Of a stretch of 64,000 bases of DNA, positions 36,896 to 45,263 are shown piece by piece (the stretch's first letter is position 1; every line of letters begins with the position of its first letter). The translations under genes and the position numbers were made by a program. Source of the DNA: Ardenticatenales bacterium. GTDB taxonomy: Bacteria; Chloroflexota; Anaerolineae; Promineifilales; Promineifilaceae. The stretch is taken from positions 565,096 through 629,095 of the forward strand of contig JACKBL010000004.1 in the NCBI GenBank assembly GCA_020634515.1, read 5' to 3'. A model generated the notes under the pieces. That model saw only the letters and a program-made list of their open reading frames with translations. It ran no database searches and was not told the DNA's origin.

Positions 36896-36930
36896 AAAAA
36901 AAATGGACGGCTGGTAGCCCAGCCGTCCAT
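36896..36930 (-). terminator. Rho-independent terminator of the phasin transcript
   Basis: Read on the minus strand, ATGGACGGCTGG, a 4-base loop, CCAGCCGTCCAT, then a long T-run (A-run at 36896-36902 on the plus strand). A perfect 12-bp stem. It lies about 150 bases past the phasin stop, so the transcript has a long 3' tail. Confidence 0.88.
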
Positions 36931-37078
36931 CTTTGATGGGAGAGATCCCACACGGGAGCTTGTAGCCCGGAATGAAGCCCCCAGAGGTAGTGGCAATCAG
37001 AGGCTGACCGTCTTACCAATCCGCTCATAGTCAGCGGCAGGTCGGGCCAGCTTGAGAACGCCCATGGCAGTAATACAC

Positions 37079-37477
37079 TCAGGCGACGACTTCTTCTTCC
37101 TGCGCCTTGCGTAGACGGTCCACCTTGCGACTGAGCGACGTAACTTTCTTGCTCAAGTCTTCAATGTCGCTGGCGGAAGGAATGTTAAAGCGGGCCAGAA
37201 TGTCTTCGGAGTAGTTGCCCACACGCCCTTCAGCCTTGTGGACAGTTTTCTTCATCTGATCGCGCTGCTGCTTCATGGCCTTGTTGACGCCCTTCTCCAC
37301 GTCAGTGCCGCGTTCTACCAGTTTGTTGGTAAACTCTTCACCGCGTTCAAACAGGTCGCCCAATTCTTCCTGGGCCAAGGAAACAAGCCCAATTCCGGCC
37401 AGAACAGCTTTGCGGGCAGTATTGTAAACAGTCTCGTATGCGTTTCTCACGCGCTCTTGTTCGATTGGGGTTTCCAT
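37079..37477 (-). CDS. Phasin family protein (polyhydroxyalkanoate granule-associated)
   Basis: 132 residues. The N-terminal half is the amphipathic phasin helix block (VYNTARKAVLAGIGLVSLAQ, then ELGDLFERGEEFTNKLVERG). A charged coiled-coil end follows with heptads (ASDIEDLSKKVTSLSRKVDR). Phasins coat PHA granules and limit their size. No PHA synthase is present here. The 100-140 bases before the gene carry GATGCG-type inverted repeats that look like operators. GAGAGAGAGGAAATA precedes the ATG. Confidence 0.8.
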   Translation of the reverse strand: METPIEQERVRNAYETVYNTARKAVLAGIGLVSLAQEELGDLFERGEEFTNKLVERGTDVEKGVNKAMKQQRDQMKKTVHKAEGRVGNYSEDILARFNIPSASDIEDLSKKVTSLSRKVDRLRKAQEEEVVA

Positions 37478-37534
37478 TATTTCCTCTCTCTCTTGCTACC
37501 GCTCAATGATGGCACAGTCATGTGATGTGTCAAG

Positions 37535-37619
37535 GCGATGCGCTGGATAGATACTTCTGGCGCATCGCATCAAAATCGTGACGCGATGCGTTATACCAGT
37601 AATATAACGCATTGCGTCA
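37535..37619. promoter_or_regulatory. Cluster of GATGCG-type inverted repeats upstream of the phasin gene
   Basis: Two nested palindromes. GCGATGCGC (37535-37543) pairs with GCGCATCGC (37560-37568). TGACGCGATGCGTTATA (37579-37595) pairs with TATAACGCATTGCGTCA (37603-37619) with one mismatch and a 7-base spacer. The four boxes share (T)GCGATGCG / CGCATCGC. Their position 58-142 bases before the phasin start suggests binding sites for a dimeric repressor. The regulator is unknown. Confidence 0.6.
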
Positions 37620-37758
37620 TTGATGTCAACCCCTGTTTCATTATTGGGTGCGCGGGGTTTTTGTGGACACCGTCATTTTTGTGGGGCGAATACTGTTCCG
37701 CGCGATACATGGCTCCCCCTTCTAGCAAGAGGCCCGGCGCTCCGCCCCCCATTCAATT

Positions 37759-38268
37759 TCATGACAGAACCCGACGCCGCAAGACGGCCACTAGATGCGT
37801 CATCAGTTGGGCGTAGTCTTGATCCGCATCCACAATCACTGCCTCAGCGGCGGTCGGTTCTTCGAGTGTGGCAAATTGGCTGGGCAGCAGCGCAGCGGGC
37901 ATGTAGTGTCCCTGGCGCACAGCCAGCCGCCGCTGCATCAGGGCCAGGTCGCCGCGCAGATAGACAAGGTAGACATCCGTGCACGCGCCGCGCAACCGTT
38001 GGCGGTAGGTCCGCTTCAGTGCGGAACAGGCCAGAACCGCCGGCTCCCCACGCGCCAGGTGGTCGGCGATGAGGGTGTGCAGGTGGTCCAACCAGGGCCA
38101 GCGGTCGTCGTCCGTGAGCGGCTGCCCGCGCCGCATTTTGTCCACGTTTGGCGGCGGGTGAAAATCATCGCCATCGTAGAACGGGATTTGCAATCGCCGT
38201 GCTAAAGCCTGCCCGACGGTTGTCTTGCCGCTGCCGGCAACGCCCATGATGATGATCACATAAGACAT
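37759..38268 (-). CDS. gntK: Gluconokinase
   Basis: 169 residues from ATG 38268 (MSYVIIIMGVAGSGKTTVGQ). The frame reaches 38382 but crosses a hairpin. P-loop GVAGSGKT at 9-16; DGDDFHPPPNVDKMRRGQPL and DDRWPWLDHL are the gluconate kinase signatures; ALKRTYRQRLRG forms the lid side. It phosphorylates gluconate to 6-phosphogluconate, which feeds the pentose phosphate path served by tkt and rpe nearby. Size is standard. Confidence 0.93.
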   Translation of the reverse strand: MSYVIIIMGVAGSGKTTVGQALARRLQIPFYDGDDFHPPPNVDKMRRGQPLTDDDRWPWLDHLHTLIADHLARGEPAVLACSALKRTYRQRLRGACTDVYLVYLRGDLALMQRRLAVRQGHYMPAALLPSQFATLEEPTAAEAVIVDADQDYAQLMTHLVAVLRRRVLS

Positions 38269-38306
38269 AAGGAGACAACTTCTCTTGTTTAATTTCCGTT
38301 CCTTAG

Positions 38307-38464
38307 AGATTGGCTCATTCTCCAAGAATGAACCAATCTTGGCGGTTACGCCGTGAGTATAATTGAATTGATTGTATGCCATTTGTAACTATTCACGTCT
38401 CCGAGAGATTGGACCAATTTTGTAGACATCAATAAGATTCAACCAGAGCAAATTGGTCCAATCT
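38307..38464. repeat. ATTGG/CCAAT-type inverted repeats
   Basis: AGATTGGCTCATTCT (38307-38321) pairs with AGAATGAACCAATCT (38325-38339) with one mismatch. Farther on, AGATTGGACCAATTTT (38407) pairs with AAATTGGTCCAATCT (38450-38464). They fill the gap between the divergent gntK and M23 lipoprotein genes. The ATTGG..CCAAT core matches the palindromes at 12396 and 26278. Confidence 0.6.
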
Positions 38465-38511
38465 GGGCAGATGACCTGTATAGTCACTGCCATTTTTAGT
38501 TCTGCGCTATT

Positions 38512-40371
38512 GTGACTACACGAATTTTTCTATTTCTTACACTCTTCTGGCTGATCGCGGCTGGCTGCGCTCGCGGCGCGGCCACGCCCCTGGCGGCGCG
38601 CGCCACCGCCACCCCCACCCTCACGCCACCCGCAACACGCACCCCAACAGCCACGGCAATAGCCACGGCAATAGCCACCGCCACCCCCACGCCCACCCCC
38701 ACACCCACCTTCACCCCGACGCCGACGGCAGTCGCCGCTTCCATCAGTGGTGACCCGCGCGCGGCGCAGGAGCAGCCGCCCACCCCCACCAACCTGGCCC
38801 CTTGCGGCGTCGTGGACCTGTTTGATTTCCCTATTGACCCGCCGGACGCCAGCCACGTGCGGGGCGGCGGGAGCGATTTCGGCGTGTGGCGCAGTCGCTA
38901 TGACAAGTACCATGCCGGCGAGGATTGGCGCGGCCCCAGCAGCACAACCACGCTGGGCACACCGGTGTACAGCATCGGGCATGGGCTGGTGACGTATGCG
39001 CAACCGTTGGGTTGGGGGCGAGATCAGGGGGTGGTGATTGTGCGGCACACGCTTGCGGATGGCAGCCGAATTCTCTCGTTCTATGGGCATCTGGACCCGG
39101 ACAGCGTGGTTCTCGCGCCGGGGACGTGCGTCGCGCGCGGGCAGCAGGTGGGCAACATCGGTCAGCCGCGCACCTCGCCCCATTTGCATTTTGAAATACG
39201 GGAGCAGTCGCCCTATGCGCCGCTCACGGGGTACTGGGCGGAAGACCCGACGCTGGCGGGTTGGAAGCCGCCTTCGCAGACGATCTGGAACCAGCGGATA
39301 GCGGCCGCGGTGGGGGTTACGTGGGCGCGGGTTTTCGCGGATGCCGGCATTCACCCCCTCACCCCCTTAAACGAAAACACCTTCCTCCTGCTTGCCGGCA
39401 ACCAGCTACAATCGCTCAATCTGGCGGACGGCAGCATCCAACCCGCGCTGCCCGACCGGCGAAACGTCGTTGACGCCCTGCCCGCCGCCAATTCATCCAT
39501 CCTCTACGTCGCCGATCGGCTGGGCCGCCTGGACGCCGTGCGCCTGGAAGCAGCCGCGGACGGTCCCCTGGCCTTCACCTCTTTGTGGACCGCGCCACCT
39601 GCCGGCAACGGCGCGCCCCAACTCCTGCCGCTCCCCGGCGGGGGCGTCCTGCTGGCGCAGCGCGCTGATCTATTTGCCTATGATGCAGACGGCGTACGGC
39701 TGTGGCGGCAAAACGTAGATCGGGCCGTGCTGGATGGGGTGATGGTGGAAGAGGCATTGTACTTCACAACGGCGGGGGAGGATGGCGCACTGTGGCGGCT
39801 GCGCCCTGGGGGAACGCCGCAGGCGGTGGGCGACGTGGGCGGCTACCTGGCGGCAGCGGGGGCGCAACTCTGGTTGTATGCCGGCAACGGGCTTTATCGC
39901 CTGGACGTGACGGCGGCGGCTGATGTGGTGCGCGTGATGAGCTTGCCGGCCGGAACGCCCGCGCGCGGCGGCATCATCCCCTTACCGGACGGCGGCGCGT
40001 TGGTGGCGCACACAGACCCCTACGACAGCCGCCTGATCGCCCTGGCGGCGGATGGCTCGCTCCGGTGGCAAACATCCGTGCGCGGCGTCAACGCCGGTCA
40101 GATGCGCCCGCTGCTGGTGGCCGGGCAGCCCTACCTGGCCGCCAGCAGCGGCGGCAGCCTCACGCTCTACGCCATCACGCCGCCAAGCGGGAGCGATTCC
40201 ACGGCGGGTTTGCTGCGCCTTTTTGCCGGCAGCAGCCGCACCCCCATCCCCGCCGACACCTGGACCGTCCCCATCGGTCCCGACCACATCCTCCTGCACA
40301 TCGGCGGCGGCAGCCTGGCCATCTTCGACCCCCAGGCCGCGCACGCCATTCTTGCCCTTCCTCCTCCATAA
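38512..40371 (+). CDS. M23 peptidase lipoprotein with PQQ-like propeller
   Basis: 619 residues; GTG start at 38512. Signal MTTRIFLFLTLFWLIAAGC has a lipobox Cys19. A Thr/Pro/Ala-Thr linker of about 60 residues follows, encoded by short DNA repeats (GCCACGGCAATA units near 38650). The M23 domain spans about residues 95-250: YHAGEDWRG, FYGHLDPDSVVLAPGTCVARG, SPHLHFEIRE, all metal and catalytic positions present. The remaining 350 residues look like WD/PQQ-type blades (LFAYDADGVRLWRQNVD, LIALAADGSLRWQTSV). Likely a surface-anchored peptidoglycan hydrolase or regulator. TGCCGGCA at 39342 marks a composition switch. Confidence 0.85.
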   Translation: MTTRIFLFLTLFWLIAAGCARGAATPLAARATATPTLTPPATRTPTATAIATAIATATPTPTPTPTFTPTPTAVAASISGDPRAAQEQPPTPTNLAPCGVVDLFDFPIDPPDASHVRGGGSDFGVWRSRYDKYHAGEDWRGPSSTTTLGTPVYSIGHGLVTYAQPLGWGRDQGVVIVRHTLADGSRILSFYGHLDPDSVVLAPGTCVARGQQVGNIGQPRTSPHLHFEIREQSPYAPLTGYWAEDPTLAGWKPPSQTIWNQRIAAAVGVTWARVFADAGIHPLTPLNENTFLLLAGNQLQSLNLADGSIQPALPDRRNVVDALPAANSSILYVADRLGRLDAVRLEAAADGPLAFTSLWTAPPAGNGAPQLLPLPGGGVLLAQRADLFAYDADGVRLWRQNVDRAVLDGVMVEEALYFTTAGEDGALWRLRPGGTPQAVGDVGGYLAAAGAQLWLYAGNGLYRLDVTAAADVVRVMSLPAGTPARGGIIPLPDGGALVAHTDPYDSRLIALAADGSLRWQTSVRGVNAGQMRPLLVAGQPYLAASSGGSLTLYAITPPSGSDSTAGLLRLFAGSSRTPIPADTWTVPIGPDHILLHIGGGSLAIFDPQAAHAILALPPP

Positions 40372-40802
40372 TCGCCAGATTGCCTTTTGTCCTTTAAGAA
40401 AAGAGTGGCGTAACCGCCTCCCTGACAAGACCTATAAACAAATCGACAAAACGGCTTGCATGAGTACAGAGGTTACAGTATTATCGCAATTGGTCGCGCT
40501 ACAGGAGAAAACGGCGCAAGAACCATTTCCCTGGAGTCCTTTAACAACAATCCGTCACTCGTTGTTCCCCCAAATCCATACCCACCACCACGCGGGCATG
40601 CCGCGTCGGGCTTGTGGAAATTTCGTTGATGTAGCAGATGACAACACGCAGACGGGACGCTGTGCGCCAGCCGCGCTGCTGGTCGTCGCACAGGTTTACT
40701 GTTGCTGAAGGCACGGTTGGCGACCGGAAACTCCTTTTCCGCACGTTCGCCCGTGGGCGAACAATCGCTCAGTTGGTTTCCACACCAAGGAGGAAGAAGT
40801 AA
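40372..40802. other. 431-bp leader region of the phn-type operon
   Basis: No supported gene. A 12-bp ATGGA-free but G+C-rich stretch with weak dyads lies around 40600-40720. I could not match a known riboswitch. The region ends in AGGAGGAAG, the ribosome-binding site of the binding-protein gene. Confidence 0.35.
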
Positions 40803-41702
40803 ATGAACAAGAAAGTGACCCTCGTTGTCCTGGCCCTTCTCAGTCTGGCGCTGTTTGCCCTTGTGGGCTGCGGCGGACAGGAAAAATTGGGTACGGCAGA
40901 CAACCCCATTATTATGTCGTTTGTGCCTTCGGGCGATACGCAGCAGATTATTGCCAGCGGCAATGAACTGGCGCAGTTGGTTGCGGACAAGACAGGTCTG
41001 GTAATCAACGCCAACGTCGGCACGGATTTTGCGGCGGTGCGTGAGGCGATGGGCGCGGGACAGGCGCACATCGGCTGGCTGAACACCTTCAACTACGTGC
41101 TGGCGCATGAGAAGTACGGCGTGGATGTGGCTCTGGTGACACAGCGTTTTGGCTCCACCACCTACACAGGCCAGATCATTGTGCGCGCGGACAGCGGCAT
41201 CGCTTCGCTGGCGGACCTGAAGGGCAAGGTGATGTGCTGGGTAGACCCCAACTCCACCTCCGGCTACATCATCCCGCGCATTCTGTTGCAAGCGAATGGC
41301 ATTAATCCGGATACGGATTTCAGCCAGACGATTGAAGCCGGCTCCCACAACAACGTGGTGACGCAGGTTTACAATGGCGACTGCGACGCCGGCGCGACGT
41401 TCGTGGATGCGCGCAGTTCGGTGGAAGCGGACCTGCCGGATGTGAAGGAGAAGGTGGTGGTGCTGGCGACGACGGCGGACATCCCCAACGACAGCGTCTC
41501 CTTTATCAAGGATTTCCCGGCGGACACCCGGGATCAGGTGGTGATCGCGCTGCTGGAAATTGCTGACACGGATCAAGGCAAAGAAGTCCTCAACAACCTC
41601 TACTCCATTGAAGCCCTGCAAGCCGCGGACGACAGCTTCTACGATGCTTTCCGCGCCGACCTGAGCAAAGCAGGCATCAACATCGAAGACCTGGCGAAAT
41701 AA
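40803..41702 (+). CDS. phnD: Phosphonate/phosphite-type ABC transporter substrate-binding lipoprotein
   Basis: 299 residues with AGGAGGAAG before the ATG. A lipoprotein signal ends in ALVGC (Cys23). The mature part matches the PhnD/PtxB family: IIMSFVPSGDTQQIIASGNE, GAGQAHIGWLNTFNYVLAHE, VMCWVDPNSTSGYIIPRILL, IEAGSHNNVVTQVYNGDCDA. It captures a phosph(on)ate-like anion outside the membrane and hands it to the PhnE fusion downstream. Whether the substrate is phosphonate, phosphite or phosphate cannot be told. A strong hairpin terminator follows the stop, as is common after abundantly made binding proteins. Confidence 0.9.
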   Translation: MNKKVTLVVLALLSLALFALVGCGGQEKLGTADNPIIMSFVPSGDTQQIIASGNELAQLVADKTGLVINANVGTDFAAVREAMGAGQAHIGWLNTFNYVLAHEKYGVDVALVTQRFGSTTYTGQIIVRADSGIASLADLKGKVMCWVDPNSTSGYIIPRILLQANGINPDTDFSQTIEAGSHNNVVTQVYNGDCDAGATFVDARSSVEADLPDVKEKVVVLATTADIPNDSVSFIKDFPADTRDQVVIALLEIADTDQGKEVLNNLYSIEALQAADDSFYDAFRADLSKAGINIEDLAK

Positions 41703-41715
41703 CTAATCTGACCCC

Positions 41716-41755
41716 AAAAGGGAGAGAGGCATCCCCAAAACCTCTCTCCCTTTTT
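41716..41755 (+). terminator. Rho-independent (partial) terminator after phnD
   Basis: AAAAGGGAGAGAGG (41716-41729), 11-base loop, CCTCTCTCCC (41741-41750), then TTTTT. Since phnC and phnE follow in the same direction, it probably attenuates rather than stops, giving more binding protein than permease. Confidence 0.85.
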
Positions 41756-41828
41756 CTTTTGCGCGTACCACCGCGGCGCGACGCGATTCTCCCGCGCCTC
41801 GCACCGGAAAGCTCCCCGGAGGTTCACC

Positions 41829-42602
41829 TTGCTGCGTGTAGAAAACCTGACCAAAGTATTTCCCGACGGCACCGTCGCCCTGAAAGACGTCAGTTTTGAG
41901 GTGCAAGATGGGGAATTCCTCACTGTCATTGGCCTGTCCGGGTCGGGAAAGTCCACCCTGCTCCGCTGCATCAACCGCCTCATCGACCCCACCGAAGGGC
42001 GCGTCCTCTGGAATGACGTGGACGTGACCGCCGCCAATGGCAAAGAACTGCGCCACATTCGCCGCCAGATCGGCATGATCTTCCAGCAGTTCAACCTCGT
42101 CAAGCGTAGCAGTGTCCTCACCAACGTCCTTTCCGGGCGGCTGGGATACGCCCACCCCTGGCTCAGCCTGCTGCACCAATTTTCTACCGAGGACCACAAA
42201 CGGGCGCTGGCGGCGCTGGAGCGCGTGGGCATCCCCGACAAGGCGGACAACCGCGCCGACCAGCTTTCCGGGGGACAGCAGCAGCGCGTGGCGATTGCCC
42301 GCGCCCTGATGCAGGAGCCGCGCCTGATGCTGGCGGACGAGCCGGTTGCCAGCCTGGACCCGGTGCTGGCGCATTCGATTTTACAATACCTGGAACTGCT
42401 CAACCGTCAGGATGGCATCACCGTCATTTGCAGTCTGCACTTCCTTGACCTGGTACACCGCTACGCCACCCGCGTTATTGGCCTGAAGGCGGGAGAACTC
42501 GTTTTTGATGGCGTGCCGGCAGAATTGACGCGGCAACGGTTCAAGGAAGTGTACGGGGAAGAGGCGGAAATGGTCACCGTTGGCGGGCAGGCGACTTCTT
42601 GA
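41829..42602 (+). CDS. phnC: Phosphonate-type ABC transporter ATPase
   Basis: 257 residues; TTG start at 41829 with GGAGG 7 bases upstream. Walker A GLSGSGKSTLLRCIN, the Q-loop in IGMIFQQFNLVKRSSVLTNV, signature QLSGGQQQRVAIARAL, Walker B LMLADEPVASLDP and the switch His in CSLHFLDL. QFNLVKRSSVLTNVLSGRLGY is diagnostic for PhnC. It powers the transporter. The permease gene starts 37 bases after its stop. Confidence 0.93.
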   Translation: MLRVENLTKVFPDGTVALKDVSFEVQDGEFLTVIGLSGSGKSTLLRCINRLIDPTEGRVLWNDVDVTAANGKELRHIRRQIGMIFQQFNLVKRSSVLTNVLSGRLGYAHPWLSLLHQFSTEDHKRALAALERVGIPDKADNRADQLSGGQQQRVAIARALMQEPRLMLADEPVASLDPVLAHSILQYLELLNRQDGITVICSLHFLDLVHRYATRVIGLKAGELVFDGVPAELTRQRFKEVYGEEAEMVTVGGQATS

Positions 42603-42639
42603 TGGGGTAACGGGACGAGGGGCAGCCAGGTGAGGAATC

Positions 42640-45225
42640 TTGACGCAATCATCGAAGCATAACGGACGTGGTTCGCGGCAGGCGCACGGGCAAAACTGGG
42701 CCTTTTCCCTGATTATTCCCGGCAGCGGCCAGATCGCCCTGGGGCAGCGGGAGCGCGGCGTGGGCCTACTCCTGATCGTTGCCGTGCTGGGCGGCCTTGT
42801 TTTGTGGCAGGGCACAACGGCCCTGCTGGCGCCACTGGCCGCGATCTGGCTGTGGACGGCGTGGGATGCGTGGCAGTTAACGCGCGGCAAACAGCCAGGG
42901 CTGGGCACGCCTTTCCTGTTAGGGGCGCTGATCGTCTATGGGGTAGGCGTGAGCGTGACGGAGGTGCGCCCGGCGCGGCTGGCCAGCGGTTGGCCGTCGA
43001 TGCTGCCCTACCTGAAGGCGCTGACGCGGCCTGAGTTGATGACCTACCCCACCAACGACGTGGTGGGGCAGATGCCGATCCTGGTTCCCTGTGTGGAGCC
43101 GTTGCCGCCGCCTTCCCGCGAAGCGACGGTGACGCCGCACCTGGCGCTCAACGCGCCCTGCGCCGCCGTGGGGGAGACGGTGGAGATCAGCGGGTCGGGG
43201 TTTTTGCCTGATTTTAGCGGGGAGTTGTGGTGGATTAGCCCGATTGGGGACCCGCAGCGGGTGTTGGAGAGTGGACAGCAGGCGACGTTTGTGACGGATA
43301 GTGCCGGCAATTTCACCACCCGCGTCATCGTCCCCCTTGCCGTCCCCGTCACCAACCAACCCGGCCCCGGCGAAACCCAAACCCACGTCATCCGCGCCGA
43401 ACAGCACCAACCTTACGGCTCCCTCCAACCCACGCAAACCCTCAGCCTCGTCCTCGACAAGATCGGCGAAACCATCGCCCTCGCTTTCATGGCCACCGTC
43501 CTTGGCGTCATCTTCGCCGTGCCCGTCAGCTTCCTGGCCGCGCGCAACCTGATGTCCGGCAATCCCGTCACCCGCGTCATCTACACCATCACCCGCACCA
43601 TCCTCAACGTCATTCGCTCCATCGAAACCCTCATGTGGGCCATTATTTTTGCCGTGTGGGTGGGATTGGGGCCATTTGGGGGCACACTCGCCTTGTGGCT
43701 GCACACCGTCGCTGCTTTGGGCAAACTCTACTCGGAAGCCATTGAGAGCATCGACCCCGGCCCCATCGAAGCGGCGCGGGCCACGGGCGCAACCATGCCC
43801 CAGGTGGTCGTCTACGCCGTGCTGCCGCAAATTTTGCCCACCTTCACCTCCTTCACCCTCTACCGCTGGGACATCAACGTGCGCATGTCCACCGTCATCG
43901 GCCTGGTGAGCGACGCCGGGTTGGGCTTCCTCGTCATCCAATGGATTCGTCTGAATCGCTTCTCGGCCATGGCCACGGCCATCATCGCCATTGTGCTGGT
44001 CGTGGCGATTCTGGACGCCGTTTCCAGTTGGCTGCGGCAGCGCATTCTGGAAGGCACGCCGGTGGCGCGGCGCGCCAGCCCGACCAGGCGCCTGATCACG
44101 CGCCTGGTGGGGGTGACCATTTTCGTGTTCGTTTTTGCCTGGTCGTGGCAGGTGGCGCAAATTGATCCTGTGGAACTGGTGCGCGGCGCACCGGATGGGC
44201 TGCGGCTTCTGCGCGCCTTTGCCATCCCGGACGTGGCGACGCGCCCCACGGAGGAGCATAAGGTGAGCGTGCCACTACCCGTGCCGTGCGGCGCGGGGGA
44301 GAGTGCGCCCTCGGCCTTTAGCGGGGCGCGGGTTTCGCTTTCCCGCTCGTGCGGCAATGTGGGAGATCCGCTGGTGATTTCGGCGCATGAATTGCCGGCA
44401 AACACCGATGTCTCCGTGCGTTGGGCTTTATCCGATGACGCCTTTTTGCGCGTGCAGGCCAACTGCTGCACCACCGACAGCACAGGCAGCCTGCGTCTGG
44501 AAACCCGCATTAGCCCACTCATGGAAGTGAACGCCGACGAGGGGCGGGCGGAAGCGGGCCAGGTGGAAGTGATCTGGAAGGAAGTGATTGGCGGGCCACA
44601 GCCCAGCGAGGCGCTAAAAACGGTCCTCAATCTGGCCCTGGTAACGCTCCTCATGGCCCTGCTGGCGACCACACTCGGTTCCGTCTTTGCCATCCCCCTC
44701 AGTTTCTTTGCCGCCCGCAACATCACCGGGCGCAGCCCCTTGGGGCGCTCTGTCTACAACCTGTTCCGCACCGGCTTCAACCTCTTCCGCTCCGTGGAGC
44801 CGATGATCCTGGTGCTGATCTGCGCCGCTTGGGTGGGCGCAGGCCCCTTCGCCGGCGTGTTGGCCTTGATGCTGAACAATATCCCCAACCTGGGCAAGCT
44901 GTTCTCGGAAACCATCGAGGAAATCGACAGTGGCCCCGTGGACGCGATCACGGCCACGGGCGCAAACAGGCTGCAAACGCTTGTTTTCGCCATTGTGCCC
45001 CAACTCGTGCCCAAATTCCTGGCGTTCATCCTATACCAGTGGGACATCAACATCCGCATGTCCACGGTGATCGGCTTCGTCGGCGGCGGCGGCATCGGCC
45101 AGCAGTTCCGCCTCTGGGTGGGGCTGAATCAGTACGCGGCAGCGGGCACGGCTACCTGGGCTATCGTGATCATGGTGTGGAGCATGGACTACCTCAGCGC
45201 CCGCGCCCGCGAGCGGCTGACGTAG
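42640..45225 (+). CDS. phnE: Double phosphonate-type permease (PhnE-PhnE fusion) with extracytoplasmic inserts
   Basis: 861 residues, TTG start at 42640 (ATG-poor region). N-terminal part: IIPGSGQIALGQRERGVGLL, then a helix pair as in TM2/DUF5683-like proteins. Two permease modules follow. Each has ETIALAFMATVLGVIFAVPV / LNLALVTLLMALLATTLGSV, SFLAARN / SFFAARN and the EAA-type loop with IEAARATGA / VDAITATGA, then LYRWDINVRMSTVIG / LYQWDINIRMSTVIG. Between helix 1 and helix 2 of each module sits a Cys-containing insert of about 140-150 residues. The first contains VGETVEISGSGFLPDFSG, the second VGDPLVISAHELPANTDV, both Ig/IPT-like. Normal PhnE is about 270 residues with no such insert. The fused pair makes the full channel in one chain. 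Confidence 0.88.
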   Translation: MTQSSKHNGRGSRQAHGQNWAFSLIIPGSGQIALGQRERGVGLLLIVAVLGGLVLWQGTTALLAPLAAIWLWTAWDAWQLTRGKQPGLGTPFLLGALIVYGVGVSVTEVRPARLASGWPSMLPYLKALTRPELMTYPTNDVVGQMPILVPCVEPLPPPSREATVTPHLALNAPCAAVGETVEISGSGFLPDFSGELWWISPIGDPQRVLESGQQATFVTDSAGNFTTRVIVPLAVPVTNQPGPGETQTHVIRAEQHQPYGSLQPTQTLSLVLDKIGETIALAFMATVLGVIFAVPVSFLAARNLMSGNPVTRVIYTITRTILNVIRSIETLMWAIIFAVWVGLGPFGGTLALWLHTVAALGKLYSEAIESIDPGPIEAARATGATMPQVVVYAVLPQILPTFTSFTLYRWDINVRMSTVIGLVSDAGLGFLVIQWIRLNRFSAMATAIIAIVLVVAILDAVSSWLRQRILEGTPVARRASPTRRLITRLVGVTIFVFVFAWSWQVAQIDPVELVRGAPDGLRLLRAFAIPDVATRPTEEHKVSVPLPVPCGAGESAPSAFSGARVSLSRSCGNVGDPLVISAHELPANTDVSVRWALSDDAFLRVQANCCTTDSTGSLRLETRISPLMEVNADEGRAEAGQVEVIWKEVIGGPQPSEALKTVLNLALVTLLMALLATTLGSVFAIPLSFFAARNITGRSPLGRSVYNLFRTGFNLFRSVEPMILVLICAAWVGAGPFAGVLALMLNNIPNLGKLFSETIEEIDSGPVDAITATGANRLQTLVFAIVPQLVPKFLAFILYQWDINIRMSTVIGFVGGGGIGQQFRLWVGLNQYAAAGTATWAIVIMVWSMDYLSARARERLT

Positions 45226-45263
45226 AAAAAGGGGGGGACGCGGACGTGCGCGAAAAACGCGGA

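Larger units (their letters stand above)
36378..37078. other. About 700-bp intergenic region with repeats
   Basis: Contains an AACGCGGAAAAACGCGGGT-type word near 36453, REP-like copy 4 (36513-36582) and the minus-strand terminator at 36896. Between the terminator and the phasin stop, the minus strand has a 22-codon frame (37065-36997, MGVLKLARPAADYERIGK...) without a ribosome-binding site. I do not call it a gene. Confidence 0.5.

Noticed and set aside
36769..36996. 75-codon minus-strand frame before the phasin terminator
   Set aside because: It runs through the rho-independent terminator hairpin and has no family resemblance.
36997..37065. 22-codon minus-strand frame between the phasin stop and the terminator
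   Set aside because: Readable, but no ribosome-binding site; too short to support without conservation.
38640..38720. Short direct repeats taken at first as a CRISPR-like or minisatellite array
   Set aside because: They encode the Thr/Ala/Pro linker of the lipoprotein and have no unique spacers.
42919..44259. 446-codon minus-strand frame over phnE
   Set aside because: Antisense to a clear permease; low-complexity Gly/His/Asp translation.
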